A program made the position numbers and the translations under genes. DNA of 64,000 nucleotides from Pseudomonas saliphila (lineage in GTDB: Bacteria > Pseudomonadota > Gammaproteobacteria > Pseudomonadales > Pseudomonadaceae), in contig NZ_VTVA01000007.1 in assembly GCF_008638345.1 (NCBI RefSeq), forward strand, positions 120,232-184,231, in the 5' to 3' direction. The notes beneath the pieces were generated by a model, which had not been told where the DNA came from, did not search any database, and saw only the letters and a program-made list of their open reading frames with translations. This document shows positions 49,553-57,306 of this stretch, piece after piece (the first letter of the stretch is position 1; each line of letters begins with the position of its first letter).

Positions 49553-51124
49553 TTGTCACCAACGCTCAGCCAGTATCTCGAATTTCTTGGTCAGTCGGCC
49601 CGCCGTGAGCAATTGCTCGGCTTCAAGCATGGTATCGAGAAAGAAAGCCTGCGCATCACTGAAGGGGGTGTGCTGGCGCAGACGCAGCATCCCACGGCGC
49701 TCGGCTCGGCGCTGACGCACCCGACGATCACTACGGACTACTCCGAAGCGCTGGTAGAACTGATCACGCCCGTGTGTACCAGCATTGAAGGCTTGTTTGA
49801 CAATCTGGACCGGATTCACCGTTTCACCTACAGCCAGCTAGGGGACGAGCGGTTATGGATCCAGTCCATGCCCTGTCTGCTGCCGGAGCGCGATCAGGAC
49901 ATTCCGATTGGCTGGTATGGCACCTCCAATATCGGCATGCTCAAACACGTTTACCGCCGCGGCCTGGCGATCCGTTATGGCAAGGCCATGCAGTGCATTG
50001 CCGGCATCCATTACAACTTCTCCCTGCCAGACAAGGTGTGGCAGTTGTTGCAGCAGCACGATGGTGACCAGCGCTCGGCGCAGGACTATCAGTCTGCGCG
50101 GTATATGGCGACGATTCGCAATTTCCGCCGCTATGCCTGGTTGCTGATGTATCTCTTTGGTGCGTCGCCGGCGGTATGCGCGAGCTTCCTGCAGGGGCGC
50201 GATCACAAGCTGCAGCGGCTGGGGGAGAAGAGTCTGTACCTGCCGTACGCGACCAGCCTGCGGATGAGCGATCTGGGCTATAACAACAATGCCCAGTCCG
50301 GCCTGAACATCTGCTATAACGGGCTCGATCAGTACATTCAGAGCATGCAGCAAGCCATCAGCATGCCCTACGCGCCGTACGCCGAAATGGGCACCCACGA
50401 TGCGCAGGGCAACTGGCAGCAGCTCAATACCAATCTGTTGCAAATCGAGAACGAGTTCTACAGCCCGATCCGGCCCAAGCGGGTCACGCGCAGCGGGGAA
50501 AAGCCCGTGCACGCGCTGGCGTCACGCGGAGTGGAATATATCGAAGTGCGCTGTATGGATATCGACCCCTTTGCCCCGCTCGGTGTCGAGCCTGCCACCG
50601 CGCGGTTTCTTGACAGCTTCCTGTTGTATTGCGCGCTGGAGGACAGCCCGGAATTCGAGCCTGACGAATGTGAGGAAACGGGCGTGAACTTTGACCTGGC
50701 GGTCAAGCGCGGTCGGGAGCCAGGCTTGAGCCTCCATCAGAACGGAACGGATATTGCCCTCAAGGATTGGGGGTTGAGCCTGCTCGATGACATCGCTGCC
50801 TGCGCACAGCTGCTCGATCAGACGAATGCGACCGCCGATTTCAGTGACAGCCTGAAGCAGCAGCGTGACAAGCTGCACAACCCGGACCTGACGCCGTCTG
50901 CACGGGTGCTCACAGAAATAGAGCGCCACGGCAACAGCTTCTTCCGTTTCGCTCTGGCGCAATCGGAAGCGCACCGCGAGTATTTCATGGCGCGGCCGCT
51001 GGATGCCGAGAGCATGGATGCGTTTCGCCGTCAGGCGGAGGCATCCCTGACCGAGCAGGCCGCAATGGAAGCGGCGGATGATGTGGATTTTGACACTTTC
51101 GTTAGGACCTACCTGAGCCAGTAA
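49553..51124 (+). CDS. gshA: Glutamate-cysteine ligase
   Basis: First enzyme of glutathione synthesis, class I (proteobacterial) type, 523 residues. I place the start at TTG 49553 because AAGGAG (49539-49544) lies eight bases upstream; a GTG at 49544 overlaps that site. Motifs are GFKHGIEKESLRIT near residue 25, DYSEALVELITP, GYNNNAQSGLNICYN, QIENEFYSPIRPKR and VEYIEVRCMDIDPF. The GshB partner is at 30.8 kb. Confidence 0.94.
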   Translation: MSPTLSQYLEFLGQSARREQLLGFKHGIEKESLRITEGGVLAQTQHPTALGSALTHPTITTDYSEALVELITPVCTSIEGLFDNLDRIHRFTYSQLGDERLWIQSMPCLLPERDQDIPIGWYGTSNIGMLKHVYRRGLAIRYGKAMQCIAGIHYNFSLPDKVWQLLQQHDGDQRSAQDYQSARYMATIRNFRRYAWLLMYLFGASPAVCASFLQGRDHKLQRLGEKSLYLPYATSLRMSDLGYNNNAQSGLNICYNGLDQYIQSMQQAISMPYAPYAEMGTHDAQGNWQQLNTNLLQIENEFYSPIRPKRVTRSGEKPVHALASRGVEYIEVRCMDIDPFAPLGVEPATARFLDSFLLYCALEDSPEFEPDECEETGVNFDLAVKRGREPGLSLHQNGTDIALKDWGLSLLDDIAACAQLLDQTNATADFSDSLKQQRDKLHNPDLTPSARVLTEIERHGNSFFRFALAQSEAHREYFMARPLDAESMDAFRRQAEASLTEQAAMEAADDVDFDTFVRTYLSQ

Positions 51125-51265
51125 CGTCGGCTAGCCAGCCTTCTCAATGGCGGAGCCTGTCCTGAAATGGCGGGCTCGCGCTGCCCCTAAGTAGACGAGT
51201 CCGGTTCTGGTGACAGTCCGAGGTCAGCTGCCGCGAGGGACAGGGCCGCGCCGACACGCTGCAAG

Positions 51266-51303
51266 TACATCCCTGTAAGCTCGTCGATGACATCCCTGTG
51301 ATC
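51266..51303 (+). repeat. Double-hairpin repeat, copy 1
   Basis: Two adjacent hairpins share a TCCC centre: TACATCCCTGTA (51266-51277) and GATGACATCCCTGTGATC (51286-51303). They are joined by AGCTCGTC. The same architecture occurs in reverse orientation at 51441-51479. Confidence 0.65.
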
Positions 51304-51410
51304 GCAGGGTCGGCTCAGCCCTGTCGCCTGGCTTCGTATGAACATTTTAGTTTCCGGAAGGCACAACCCAAACGGGTTTATTTCTCTGCATCACGCCGAT
51401 GCTCGATCAA

Positions 51411-51516
51411 GCTCGCCGGCTGTCAGGGTGGCGCAAGTGTCGAAAACAGGGATGTTTTCGTCAAGCCCCCATGGATGGGTTCACCGCGTCTTGCGCCACC
51501 CTGACAGCCGGTGGGC
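51411..51516. repeat. MITE-like element with 27-bp inverted arms around a double hairpin
   Basis: The left arm (51411-51437) and right arm (51490-51516) are inverted repeats matching at 25 of 27 bases; the core of the arm is GGCTGTCAGGGTGGCGCAAG. The 52-base centre contains CGAAAACA-GGGA-TGTTTTCG (51441-51460, eight-bp stem) and CCCATGGATGGG (51468-51479), which is a second, reversed copy of the double hairpin found 140 bases away. No coding frame is credible. The element has the size and form of a non-autonomous transposable repeat, but no target duplication is evident. Confidence 0.75.
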
Positions 51517-51551
51517 GACTGACGCGCGATATTAGATGCGGCACTTCCAGC

Positions 51552-51956
51552 TCACTGCGTAATGAGATTATTGAACAGCAGATCCGTGACCAGCGGCTGG
51601 CCTTCCTCTTCTTCCAGCACCTGCTGGACCGCTTGCAGTGCTTCGCTGCGCAGCTGCTCCTTGCCTTCCAGTCCGGCCAGCGCGTCCGGGGTCTGGCGGG
51701 CAAAGAGCGTGACCAGGGTGTTGCGTATCAGTGGGTCGTGATATTCGATACGTGACACCGCCGCGTTGTCGCTGGCACGTAGCGCCACGTCGACCTTCAG
51801 GTATTGCAGGCGGGGGCCGGGGCCGATGGTGCCTATGAACGAGGGCTTCAAATCCACATAGGGGGAGGCGGCAGGCGTTTCAGTCGCCGCCTGGGCCGGT
51901 AGCGCCACGCTACATGTCAGTGCCAATGCCAGCAATGCCTTCTGCAATCCTTTCAC
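51552..51956 (-). CDS. FliL-like secreted protein
   Basis: Protein of 134 residues starting at GTG 51956, with GGAG eight bases upstream. Residues 1-23 look like a cleavable signal peptide (ending AQA). The rest has a FliL-type domain: PSFIGTIGPGPRLQYLKVDVAL, SRIEYHDPLIRNTLVTLFARQT, and a C-terminal helix with QPLVTDLLFNNLITQ. True FliL keeps an N-terminal membrane anchor and sits in a flagellar operon; here neither is the case. It may be a periplasmic relative of unknown role. Confidence 0.75.
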   Translation of the reverse strand: MKGLQKALLALALTCSVALPAQAATETPAASPYVDLKPSFIGTIGPGPRLQYLKVDVALRASDNAAVSRIEYHDPLIRNTLVTLFARQTPDALAGLEGKEQLRSEALQAVQQVLEEEEGQPLVTDLLFNNLITQ

Positions 51957-52120
51957 TTCAACTACTCCGCTGGGTTTGATACAGCATATCCGAGCGTGGC
52001 AGCAGCGCCAAACCATTATGCCCGCCGGTCTTATGCATGCTGATCAACCACAGACATGGTAATTGACCAGGGTGCCGTCGAAGCCGCTAGACTGTTGAAA
52101 AACCGCACAGGGGAGATGTC

Positions 52121-53098
52121 ATGAAAGCCGTATTATGCAAAGAGTTCGGACCGGCCAGCAGCCTGGTTCTTGAAGAGACCACCGATCCGGTCGCCGGCGA
52201 TAATCAGGTCGTCATCGATATTCACGCTGCAGGAGTCAATTTCCCCGATACGCTGATCATCCAGGGCAAGTATCAGATCAAGCCGCCGTTTCCGTTCTCA
52301 CCCGGCGGCGAAGCCGCAGGGGTGGTGGCCAGCGTGGGCGCCAATGTGAAGCATCTCAAGCCCGGCGATCGCGTGATGGGCCTGACGGGGTACGGCAGCT
52401 TTGCCGAAAAGGTCGCGGCCGATGCGACCAAGGTGCTGCCGATGCCCGACGATATGGACTTTACCACGGCAGCCGGCTTCAGCATGACCTATGGCACCTC
52501 CATGCATGCCCTGAGGCAGCGTGGCGAGCTGAAACCAGGCGAGACGCTGCTGGTGCTGGGCGCATCCGGTGGTGTCGGGCTGGCCGCCGTCGAGATAGGC
52601 AAGGCGATGGGCGCGCGGGTCATTGCGGCGGCCTCCTCTGCGGAGAAGCTGGAAGTTGCGCGCAATGCCGGCGCAGACGACTTGGTCAACTACAGCGAAG
52701 TCAGCCTCAAGGACGCGGTCAAGGAGCTTACCGGTGGCAAGGGTGCGGACGTGATCTACGATCCGGTCGGCGGCGATCTGTTTGATGAAGCGGTGCGCTC
52801 GATCAACTGGAAGGGCCGTCTGCTGGTCGTCGGTTTCGCCAGTGGACGTATCCCCGATTTCCCGGTCAACCTGGCGCTGCTCAAGGGCTCGTCAATCGTC
52901 GGGGTATTCTGGGGTTCATTCGCCGCGCGTGAGCCACAGGCTAACCTGGATAACTTCCGGCAACTGTTCGCCTGGCATTCTGAAGGCAAGTTGAAGCCGC
53001 TGGTGTCGGAGCGTTTCCCGTTGGGCGACTTCGAACAGGCGCTGGAATTGCTCAGCTCGCGCAGAGCGGTGGGCAAGGTGGTCATGCAGGTTCGCTAG
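52121..53098 (+). CDS. NADPH:quinone oxidoreductase (MDR superfamily)
   Basis: Medium-chain reductase of 325 residues without the zinc ligands of alcohol dehydrogenases. The N-terminal GroES-like domain has HAAGVNFPDTLIIQGKYQIKPPFPFSPGGEAAG. The cofactor motif is LVLGASGGVGLAAVEIG near residue 143. IYDPVGGDLFDEAVRSI follows. It is likely a QOR-type or related NADPH-dependent enoyl reductase; the true acceptor is unknown. GGGGAG precedes the ATG. It is transcribed alone. Confidence 0.88.
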   Translation: MKAVLCKEFGPASSLVLEETTDPVAGDNQVVIDIHAAGVNFPDTLIIQGKYQIKPPFPFSPGGEAAGVVASVGANVKHLKPGDRVMGLTGYGSFAEKVAADATKVLPMPDDMDFTTAAGFSMTYGTSMHALRQRGELKPGETLLVLGASGGVGLAAVEIGKAMGARVIAAASSAEKLEVARNAGADDLVNYSEVSLKDAVKELTGGKGADVIYDPVGGDLFDEAVRSINWKGRLLVVGFASGRIPDFPVNLALLKGSSIVGVFWGSFAAREPQANLDNFRQLFAWHSEGKLKPLVSERFPLGDFEQALELLSSRRAVGKVVMQVR

Positions 53099-53126
53099 TC
53101 GTTTTAAGCGGCCGGCGTGAACCTGT

Positions 53127-53594
53127 TCACGTCAGGGCGCCAGCAAAACCTTGCTGGCGCCAGGCCTCGAATACCAGCACCGCCGCACTGTTGGACAGGT
53201 TCAGGCTACGACTATCCGGCAGCATCGGTATGCGTAGCACCTGATCTGCCGGCAGACTCTCGCGGAACGCGGCGGGCAGCCCGCGGCTCTCCGGACCGAA
53301 TAGAAACATATCCCCTTGTTTGAACTGCACATCGGCATAGTTGCGCGTGCCCTTTGTGCTCAGGGCAAACACGCGCTGCGGCTGAACCTGGGCGAGACAG
53401 CTGGCAAGGTCGGAGTAGGTCTTCAGCTCGGAAAACTCGTGATAGTCGAGCCCTGCACGTCGCAGCCGCTTGTCGTCCAGCTCGAATCCTAGAGGCTCGA
53501 TCAGATGCAGGGTGCAGCCCGTATTGGCGCACAGGCGGATGATGTTGCCGGTATTGGGCGGGATTTCAGGTTCAAGCAAGGCGATATGAAACAT
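53127..53594 (-). CDS. trmL: tRNA (cytidine(34)-2'-O)-methyltransferase TrmL
   Basis: SPOUT methyltransferase of 155 residues that modifies the wobble base of tRNA-Leu isoacceptors. ATG 53594 gives MFHIALLEPEIPPNTGNIIR; the frame to 53639 is longer than the family. Knot motifs are NTGNIIRLCANTG, FLFGPESRGLP and IPMLPDSRSLNLSNSAAVLVFEA. It converges with the oxidoreductase gene. Confidence 0.93.
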   Translation of the reverse strand: MFHIALLEPEIPPNTGNIIRLCANTGCTLHLIEPLGFELDDKRLRRAGLDYHEFSELKTYSDLASCLAQVQPQRVFALSTKGTRNYADVQFKQGDMFLFGPESRGLPAAFRESLPADQVLRIPMLPDSRSLNLSNSAAVLVFEAWRQQGFAGALT

Positions 53595-53709
53595 GCTGGC
53601 GTATCGAGTCAGAGGAGTGGAGCGCAGTGTAGGCGTCACCCCCCTGCAGCGGCAAGCTGGCAGCTAGCGAGATTGACCATCTGGCTGGCTTCCAACCTCC
53701 AGCCTGTGG

Positions 53710-55140
53710 CTATTCCATCTCCTCGTCCTCCGCCCCTTCGCTGTTCATGCCCAGCTCCTTGATCTTGCGGGTCAGCGTATTGCGGCCCCAACCGAGCAGT
53801 TGCGCGGCGTCACGCCGTCGACCCGCGGTGTGTTTCAGGGCGGTTTCGATCATCACCCGCTCGAACGCCGGCACCGCGGCGTCCAGCAGGTTGGTCACGC
53901 CCCGGGCCAGTTCCTGATCGGCCCAGTTGCGCAGGTTGTGCTCCCAATGATCGTCGGCCGCCGTGTTGTGGGTCTGAGCAAGCATCTCCGGCGGCAGATC
54001 TTCGATCAGGACTTCCCGGCTGGATGCCATGACCGTGATCCAGCGGCAGGTGTTTTCCAGCTGCCTGACGTTGCCCGGCCAGGGCAGGGTGCTGAGGTAT
54101 TCCTGGGTCTGGGCCGTGAGTACCTTGGGTTCCACGGACAGTTCCTGCGCGGCGCGGGCCAGAAAGTGCTGCGCTAGCGTGGGAATGTCCTGACTGCGCT
54201 CGGCGAGCTTGGGAATATGGATGCGGATAACGTTCAGGCGGTGGAATAGATCCTCGCGGAAGTTCCCGGTCTGCACCAGACCTTCCAGATTCTGGTGTGT
54301 GGCGGCGATGATGCGCACGTCGACCTTGATCGGCGTGTGACCGCCGACCCTGTAGAACTCGCCATCCGCCAGTACCCGCAACAACCGGGTCTGGGTTTCC
54401 GCTGGCATGTCGCCGATTTCGTCGAGAAACAGCGTGCCGCCATCCGCTTGCTCGAAGCGCCCACGACGTTGCACAGCGGCGCCGGTAAAGGCACCTTTCT
54501 CGTGACCGAACAGCTCCGACTCCATCAGATCCTTGGGAATTGCCGCCATGTTCAGCGCGATGAACGGGTTGCGCGCCCGTGGGCTGTGCCGATGCAGTGC
54601 ATGGGCCACCAGCTCCTTGCCGGTACCGGATTCGCCATTGATCAACACGGTGATGTTGGAGTGCGACAAACGGCCTATGGCGCGAAATACCTCCTGCATC
54701 GCTGGCGCTTCGCCAATGATTTCGGGGGTGCGCATCTGCGTGGTGTCCTGCGCAGCGCTTTGCTGTTCGCGGCTATGCGCCAGGGCGCGGCGTACCAAAG
54801 CCACGGCCTCGTCGACATCGAAGGGCTTGGGCAGATATTCGAATGCGCCGCCCTGGTAAGAGGCCACGGCACTGTCGAGATCGGAATGCGCGGTCATGAT
54901 AATCACCGGCACCTTGGGATGCTGGTCGCGTATTTGCGCCAGCAAATCCAGGCCGCTGGTCCCGGGCATGCGAATATCGCTGATCAATACGTCCGGGTGC
55001 TGGCGCGACAGCCGAGCCAGGGCGCTGTCAGCGCTGTCGAAGCACACCGGCTCCATACCTTCCTGCTGCAAGGCCTTGTCCAGAACCCAGCGTATAGAGC
55101 GGTCATCATCAACAATCCAGACGTTTTCGGCTCGGCTCAT
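53710..55140 (-). CDS. ntrC: Nitrogen regulator NtrC (sigma-54 activator)
   Basis: Response regulator of 476 residues. The receiver has D55 (VLISDIRMP) and K105 in LPKPFDV. The AAA+ domain has Walker A GESGTGKE near 169 and the sigma-54 contact loop GAFTGA near 215. The C-terminal Fis-type helix-turn-helix is [24 protein letters not shown] near 440. Its likely targets within the window are the sigma-54 promoters of glnK-amtB, glnA and its own operon. It begins three bases after ntrB. Confidence 0.96.
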   Translation of the reverse strand: MSRAENVWIVDDDRSIRWVLDKALQQEGMEPVCFDSADSALARLSRQHPDVLISDIRMPGTSGLDLLAQIRDQHPKVPVIIMTAHSDLDSAVASYQGGAFEYLPKPFDVDEAVALVRRALAHSREQQSAAQDTTQMRTPEIIGEAPAMQEVFRAIGRLSHSNITVLINGESGTGKELVAHALHRHSPRARNPFIALNMAAIPKDLMESELFGHEKGAFTGAAVQRRGRFEQADGGTLFLDEIGDMPAETQTRLLRVLADGEFYRVGGHTPIKVDVRIIAATHQNLEGLVQTGNFREDLFHRLNVIRIHIPKLAERSQDIPTLAQHFLARAAQELSVEPKVLTAQTQEYLSTLPWPGNVRQLENTCRWITVMASSREVLIEDLPPEMLAQTHNTAADDHWEHNLRNWADQELARGVTNLLDAAVPAFERVMIETALKHTAGRRRDAAQLLGWGRNTLTRKIKELGMNSEGAEDEEME

Positions 55141-55143
55141 GCA

Positions 55144-56217
55144 TTAGTCTCCGGGGTGTTGTTCTAGCGGAAGAAACAGGTTGAACTGGGTACGGCCGGG
55201 TGAGCTCTCGCATTCGATCAGACCCTGATGCTGGCTGATGATATTTTGCGTGATGGAGAGGCCCAGTCCTGTGCCATCAGCGCGGCCGCTGACCATGGGA
55301 TAGAAAATACTGTCGAGCAGTGCCGGGGGGATGCCCGGCCCGTTATCGATTACGCGCAGGTGACAGACCAGCCGGTGGCGTTTGTGGCCGATGGTGAACT
55401 GTCGCAGCGCACGGGTCTGCAGGATGATGCGGCCCGGTTCGGCCTGACCATTCTCGGTGATTGCCTGCATGGCGTTGCGTACGATGTTCAACACTGCCTG
55501 GATAAGCTGCTCGCGGTCGCCCATGAGGTCTGGAATGCTCGGATCGTAGTCTCGCTGCAGGTCAATTCGTCCATGGGTTTCGGCTTGTATCAGATGGGCA
55601 ACCCGCTCGGTGATCTCGTGGATGTTCAGCGGCTGCAGATTCGGTGGTCGGTAGGGGCCAAGCATGCGGTCGACCAGATTGCGTAGGCGATCGGCTTCTT
55701 CGATGATGACGTCGGTGTAGTCACGCAGTGACTGGTCGGGCAACTCGCGGGCGAGTAGCTGCGCTGCGCCACGAATGCCCCCCAGCGGATTCTTGATCTC
55801 ATGCGCAAGTCCGCGCACCAGCACCTTGGTGACTTCCTGCTTGGCGAGCTGCGCTTCTTCCTTGGTGATCCGCAGTAAGCGGTCCCGGGGATGCACTTCC
55901 ATCAGAATCCAGTTGTGACCCGCCGCGGCAAGGGGCGTCACGGAGTAGTCCACTACCAGACTGTTGCCATTGTTGAGGCTTAGGTGGGCTTCCCGTTTGG
56001 TGAAGGCGTGCATCTGATCCAGGGCATCATGCAGCGACGCCAGTGCCGTGGCCCGGTCATGGAAGAAGTCCCCGATGGGTTGTTGCTGAAGCCGCTGACC
56101 GCTCACTTCTAGCAGCATTTCTGCTGCGGGGTTCAGATAACCAAGACACAGTTGATCATCGAGCAATATGACCGCAGTGGTGAGGTTATCAAGAATCTGA
56201 ATTCGGTCTGGCAGCAT
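55144..56217 (-). CDS. ntrB: Nitrogen sensor kinase NtrB (GlnL)
   Basis: Cytoplasmic histidine kinase of 357 residues that phosphorylates or dephosphorylates NtrC under GlnB/GlnK control. The ATG at 56217 follows GGGGA; ATG 56229 and 56262 are further upstream. With this start the catalytic His is H139 (RGLAHEIKNPLGG), the same number as in E. coli. An N-terminal PAS domain, the N box NIVRNAMQAI, DNGPGIPP and GTGLGLSITQNI are present. A sigma-54 element lies 29 bases upstream. Confidence 0.95.
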   Translation of the reverse strand: MLPDRIQILDNLTTAVILLDDQLCLGYLNPAAEMLLEVSGQRLQQQPIGDFFHDRATALASLHDALDQMHAFTKREAHLSLNNGNSLVVDYSVTPLAAAGHNWILMEVHPRDRLLRITKEEAQLAKQEVTKVLVRGLAHEIKNPLGGIRGAAQLLARELPDQSLRDYTDVIIEEADRLRNLVDRMLGPYRPPNLQPLNIHEITERVAHLIQAETHGRIDLQRDYDPSIPDLMGDREQLIQAVLNIVRNAMQAITENGQAEPGRIILQTRALRQFTIGHKRHRLVCHLRVIDNGPGIPPALLDSIFYPMVSGRADGTGLGLSITQNIISQHQGLIECESSPGRTQFNLFLPLEQHPGD

Positions 56218-56245
56218 AACAGTCCCCATGGTTTGACCAGATAAA

Positions 56246-56261
56246 TGCAAGAAGCGAACCA
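56246..56261 (-). promoter_or_regulatory. Sigma-54 promoter of ntrBC
   Basis: On the minus strand TGGTTCGCTTCTTGCA has GG and GC ten bases apart and an exact TTGCA half. The predicted start, near 56236, is about 20 bases before the ntrB ATG. NtrC-type palindromes lie further upstream, at 56403 and 56471. Confidence 0.55.
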
Positions 56262-56402
56262 CCTAGGGGCGTTCCCGACAAAAGAGGGCAGCAAAGATGG
56301 GCTGCGGGCCACATTTCAGACCACACCGCTGAAGCGGGCACACTTATGGAGCTGCGGGGTGGGTGTGATCTCGTCTGAACGGGCGAGCGCGCACCAGAAC
56401 CC

Positions 56403-56417
56403 TGCACCCCGGGGTGC
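56403..56417. promoter_or_regulatory. Near-consensus NtrC-like palindrome upstream of ntrB
   Basis: TGCACC-CCGG-GGTGC is a palindrome with both NtrC half sites, but the spacer is four bases, not five. It lies about 150 bases upstream of the sigma-54 element at 56246-56261. Confidence 0.35.
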
Positions 56418-56470
56418 TTTATCGACGCAAGCGAGTCGATCATGTCGTGGCGCTGGGCACCCTTGGGAAA

Positions 56471-56493
56471 GTGTGCACCAAACAGGTGCACAC
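56471..56493. promoter_or_regulatory. Perfect NtrC-type site between ntrB and the DUF4124 gene
   Basis: The core TGCACC-AAACA-GGTGCA (56474-56490) matches the NtrC consensus exactly. It is extended by GTG and CAC into a nine-bp perfect inverted repeat. It is about 215 bases upstream of the ntrBC sigma-54 element. It also lies just beyond the end of the DUF4124 gene, where the hairpin could reduce read-through, though there is no T-run. Confidence 0.6.
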
Positions 56494-56509
56494 TGGTAGT
56501 GCGGAGGGT

Positions 56510-57145
56510 TCAGTTGCCGCCGGGGGCGGGTACGTTGGGTGCGCGAGGTGCTGCGGGAGCGCGGGGCGCCTGGTTGGCGGAGTTACGTCCCGGCTGATTC
56601 AGTGAGGTGCGCTGGATATGTATCTGCAATGGCTTGCTGCGCTGTATCACGTCACCTCGGGCGTTGACCACGACAGCGGTGATAGCGTGACTGCCCCGAT
56701 CCAGCTCTTGAATCTGCAACTGATGGCTGACATTGCCGTTGCCTGGAACGGGCTCTCCGGCAGGTTTGCCATCCACTTCGGCGCGTAGCAGATGATTACC
56801 GCTCAACGGCGGGTCCGTTTCCACGGTGAGACTGAGCGAGCCGTCGTTGGCGCGTACCGCCTCATCATTGCCTGGGGAGGTGATGGCCAGGCGTTTGTAG
56901 CCTGTTTGTTTTTGCTGTCCGGACGCGGAAGATCGGTCACGGTCGTTCTGCCATTCCATTGCGGATGGCGGTGGTGGCTCGATGGTATTGATCGGGCCCA
57001 GATCGATGCTGTCGGCATCCGGGTGGGGCTGATCGGAAAAAACGCGATTGCCGTTTTCGTCAGTCCAGGAATAGACCTGGGCCGAGAGGCTGCCCGCGTA
57101 CAGCGCTAGCAGCGTTAAGCTGGCCAGAATGGATATGCGAAACAT
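56510..57145 (-). CDS. DUF4124 domain protein, exported
   Basis: Protein of 211 residues: signal peptide 1-22, then a DUF4124 motif (QVYSWTDENGNRVFSDQPHPDA), a linker, an Ig-like segment (AITSPGNDEAVRANDGSLSLTVETDPPLSGNHLLRAEVDGKP in pieces) and a C-terminal tail rich in Ala, Pro and Arg. The gene regularly lies between glnA and ntrB in Pseudomonas. No enzyme motif is seen. The function is unknown, although the location suggests some link to nitrogen or to the envelope. Confidence 0.82.
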   Translation of the reverse strand: MFRISILASLTLLALYAGSLSAQVYSWTDENGNRVFSDQPHPDADSIDLGPINTIEPPPPSAMEWQNDRDRSSASGQQKQTGYKRLAITSPGNDEAVRANDGSLSLTVETDPPLSGNHLLRAEVDGKPAGEPVPGNGNVSHQLQIQELDRGSHAITAVVVNARGDVIQRSKPLQIHIQRTSLNQPGRNSANQAPRAPAAPRAPNVPAPGGN

Positions 57146-57258
57146 GCTGCTTCACTCCTGTGGATTGCCCTTGGGCGTACCTAGGGTTTGTTCAGACACT
57201 AAGAGTTGCACTCCGCGCCCGGGCTGGCAAGGTGCTATGTCTCAGTTGCGGACAGACG

Positions 57259-57288
57259 AAAAAAAAGGGCGTCCCAACGGACGCCCTT
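57259..57288 (-). terminator. Terminator of glnA
   Basis: On the minus strand GGGCGTCC-GTTG-GGACGCCC is followed by eight T residues. It starts about 20 bases after the glnA stop and isolates glnA from the DUF4124 and ntrBC genes. Confidence 0.93.
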
Positions 57289-57306
57289 CTTCATACCGCC
57301 AATCGA

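Larger units (their letters stand above)
51125..51551. other. Repeat-rich gap between gshA and the FliL-like gene
   Basis: 427 bases without a gene. It holds the double hairpin at 51266-51303 and the inverted-repeat element at 51411-51516, listed separately, and a small AACCC/GGGTT hairpin near 51366. A CAGGG/CCCTG hairpin lies near 51305-51325. Short frames run across it, but they are interrupted by the palindromes. Confidence 0.7.
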
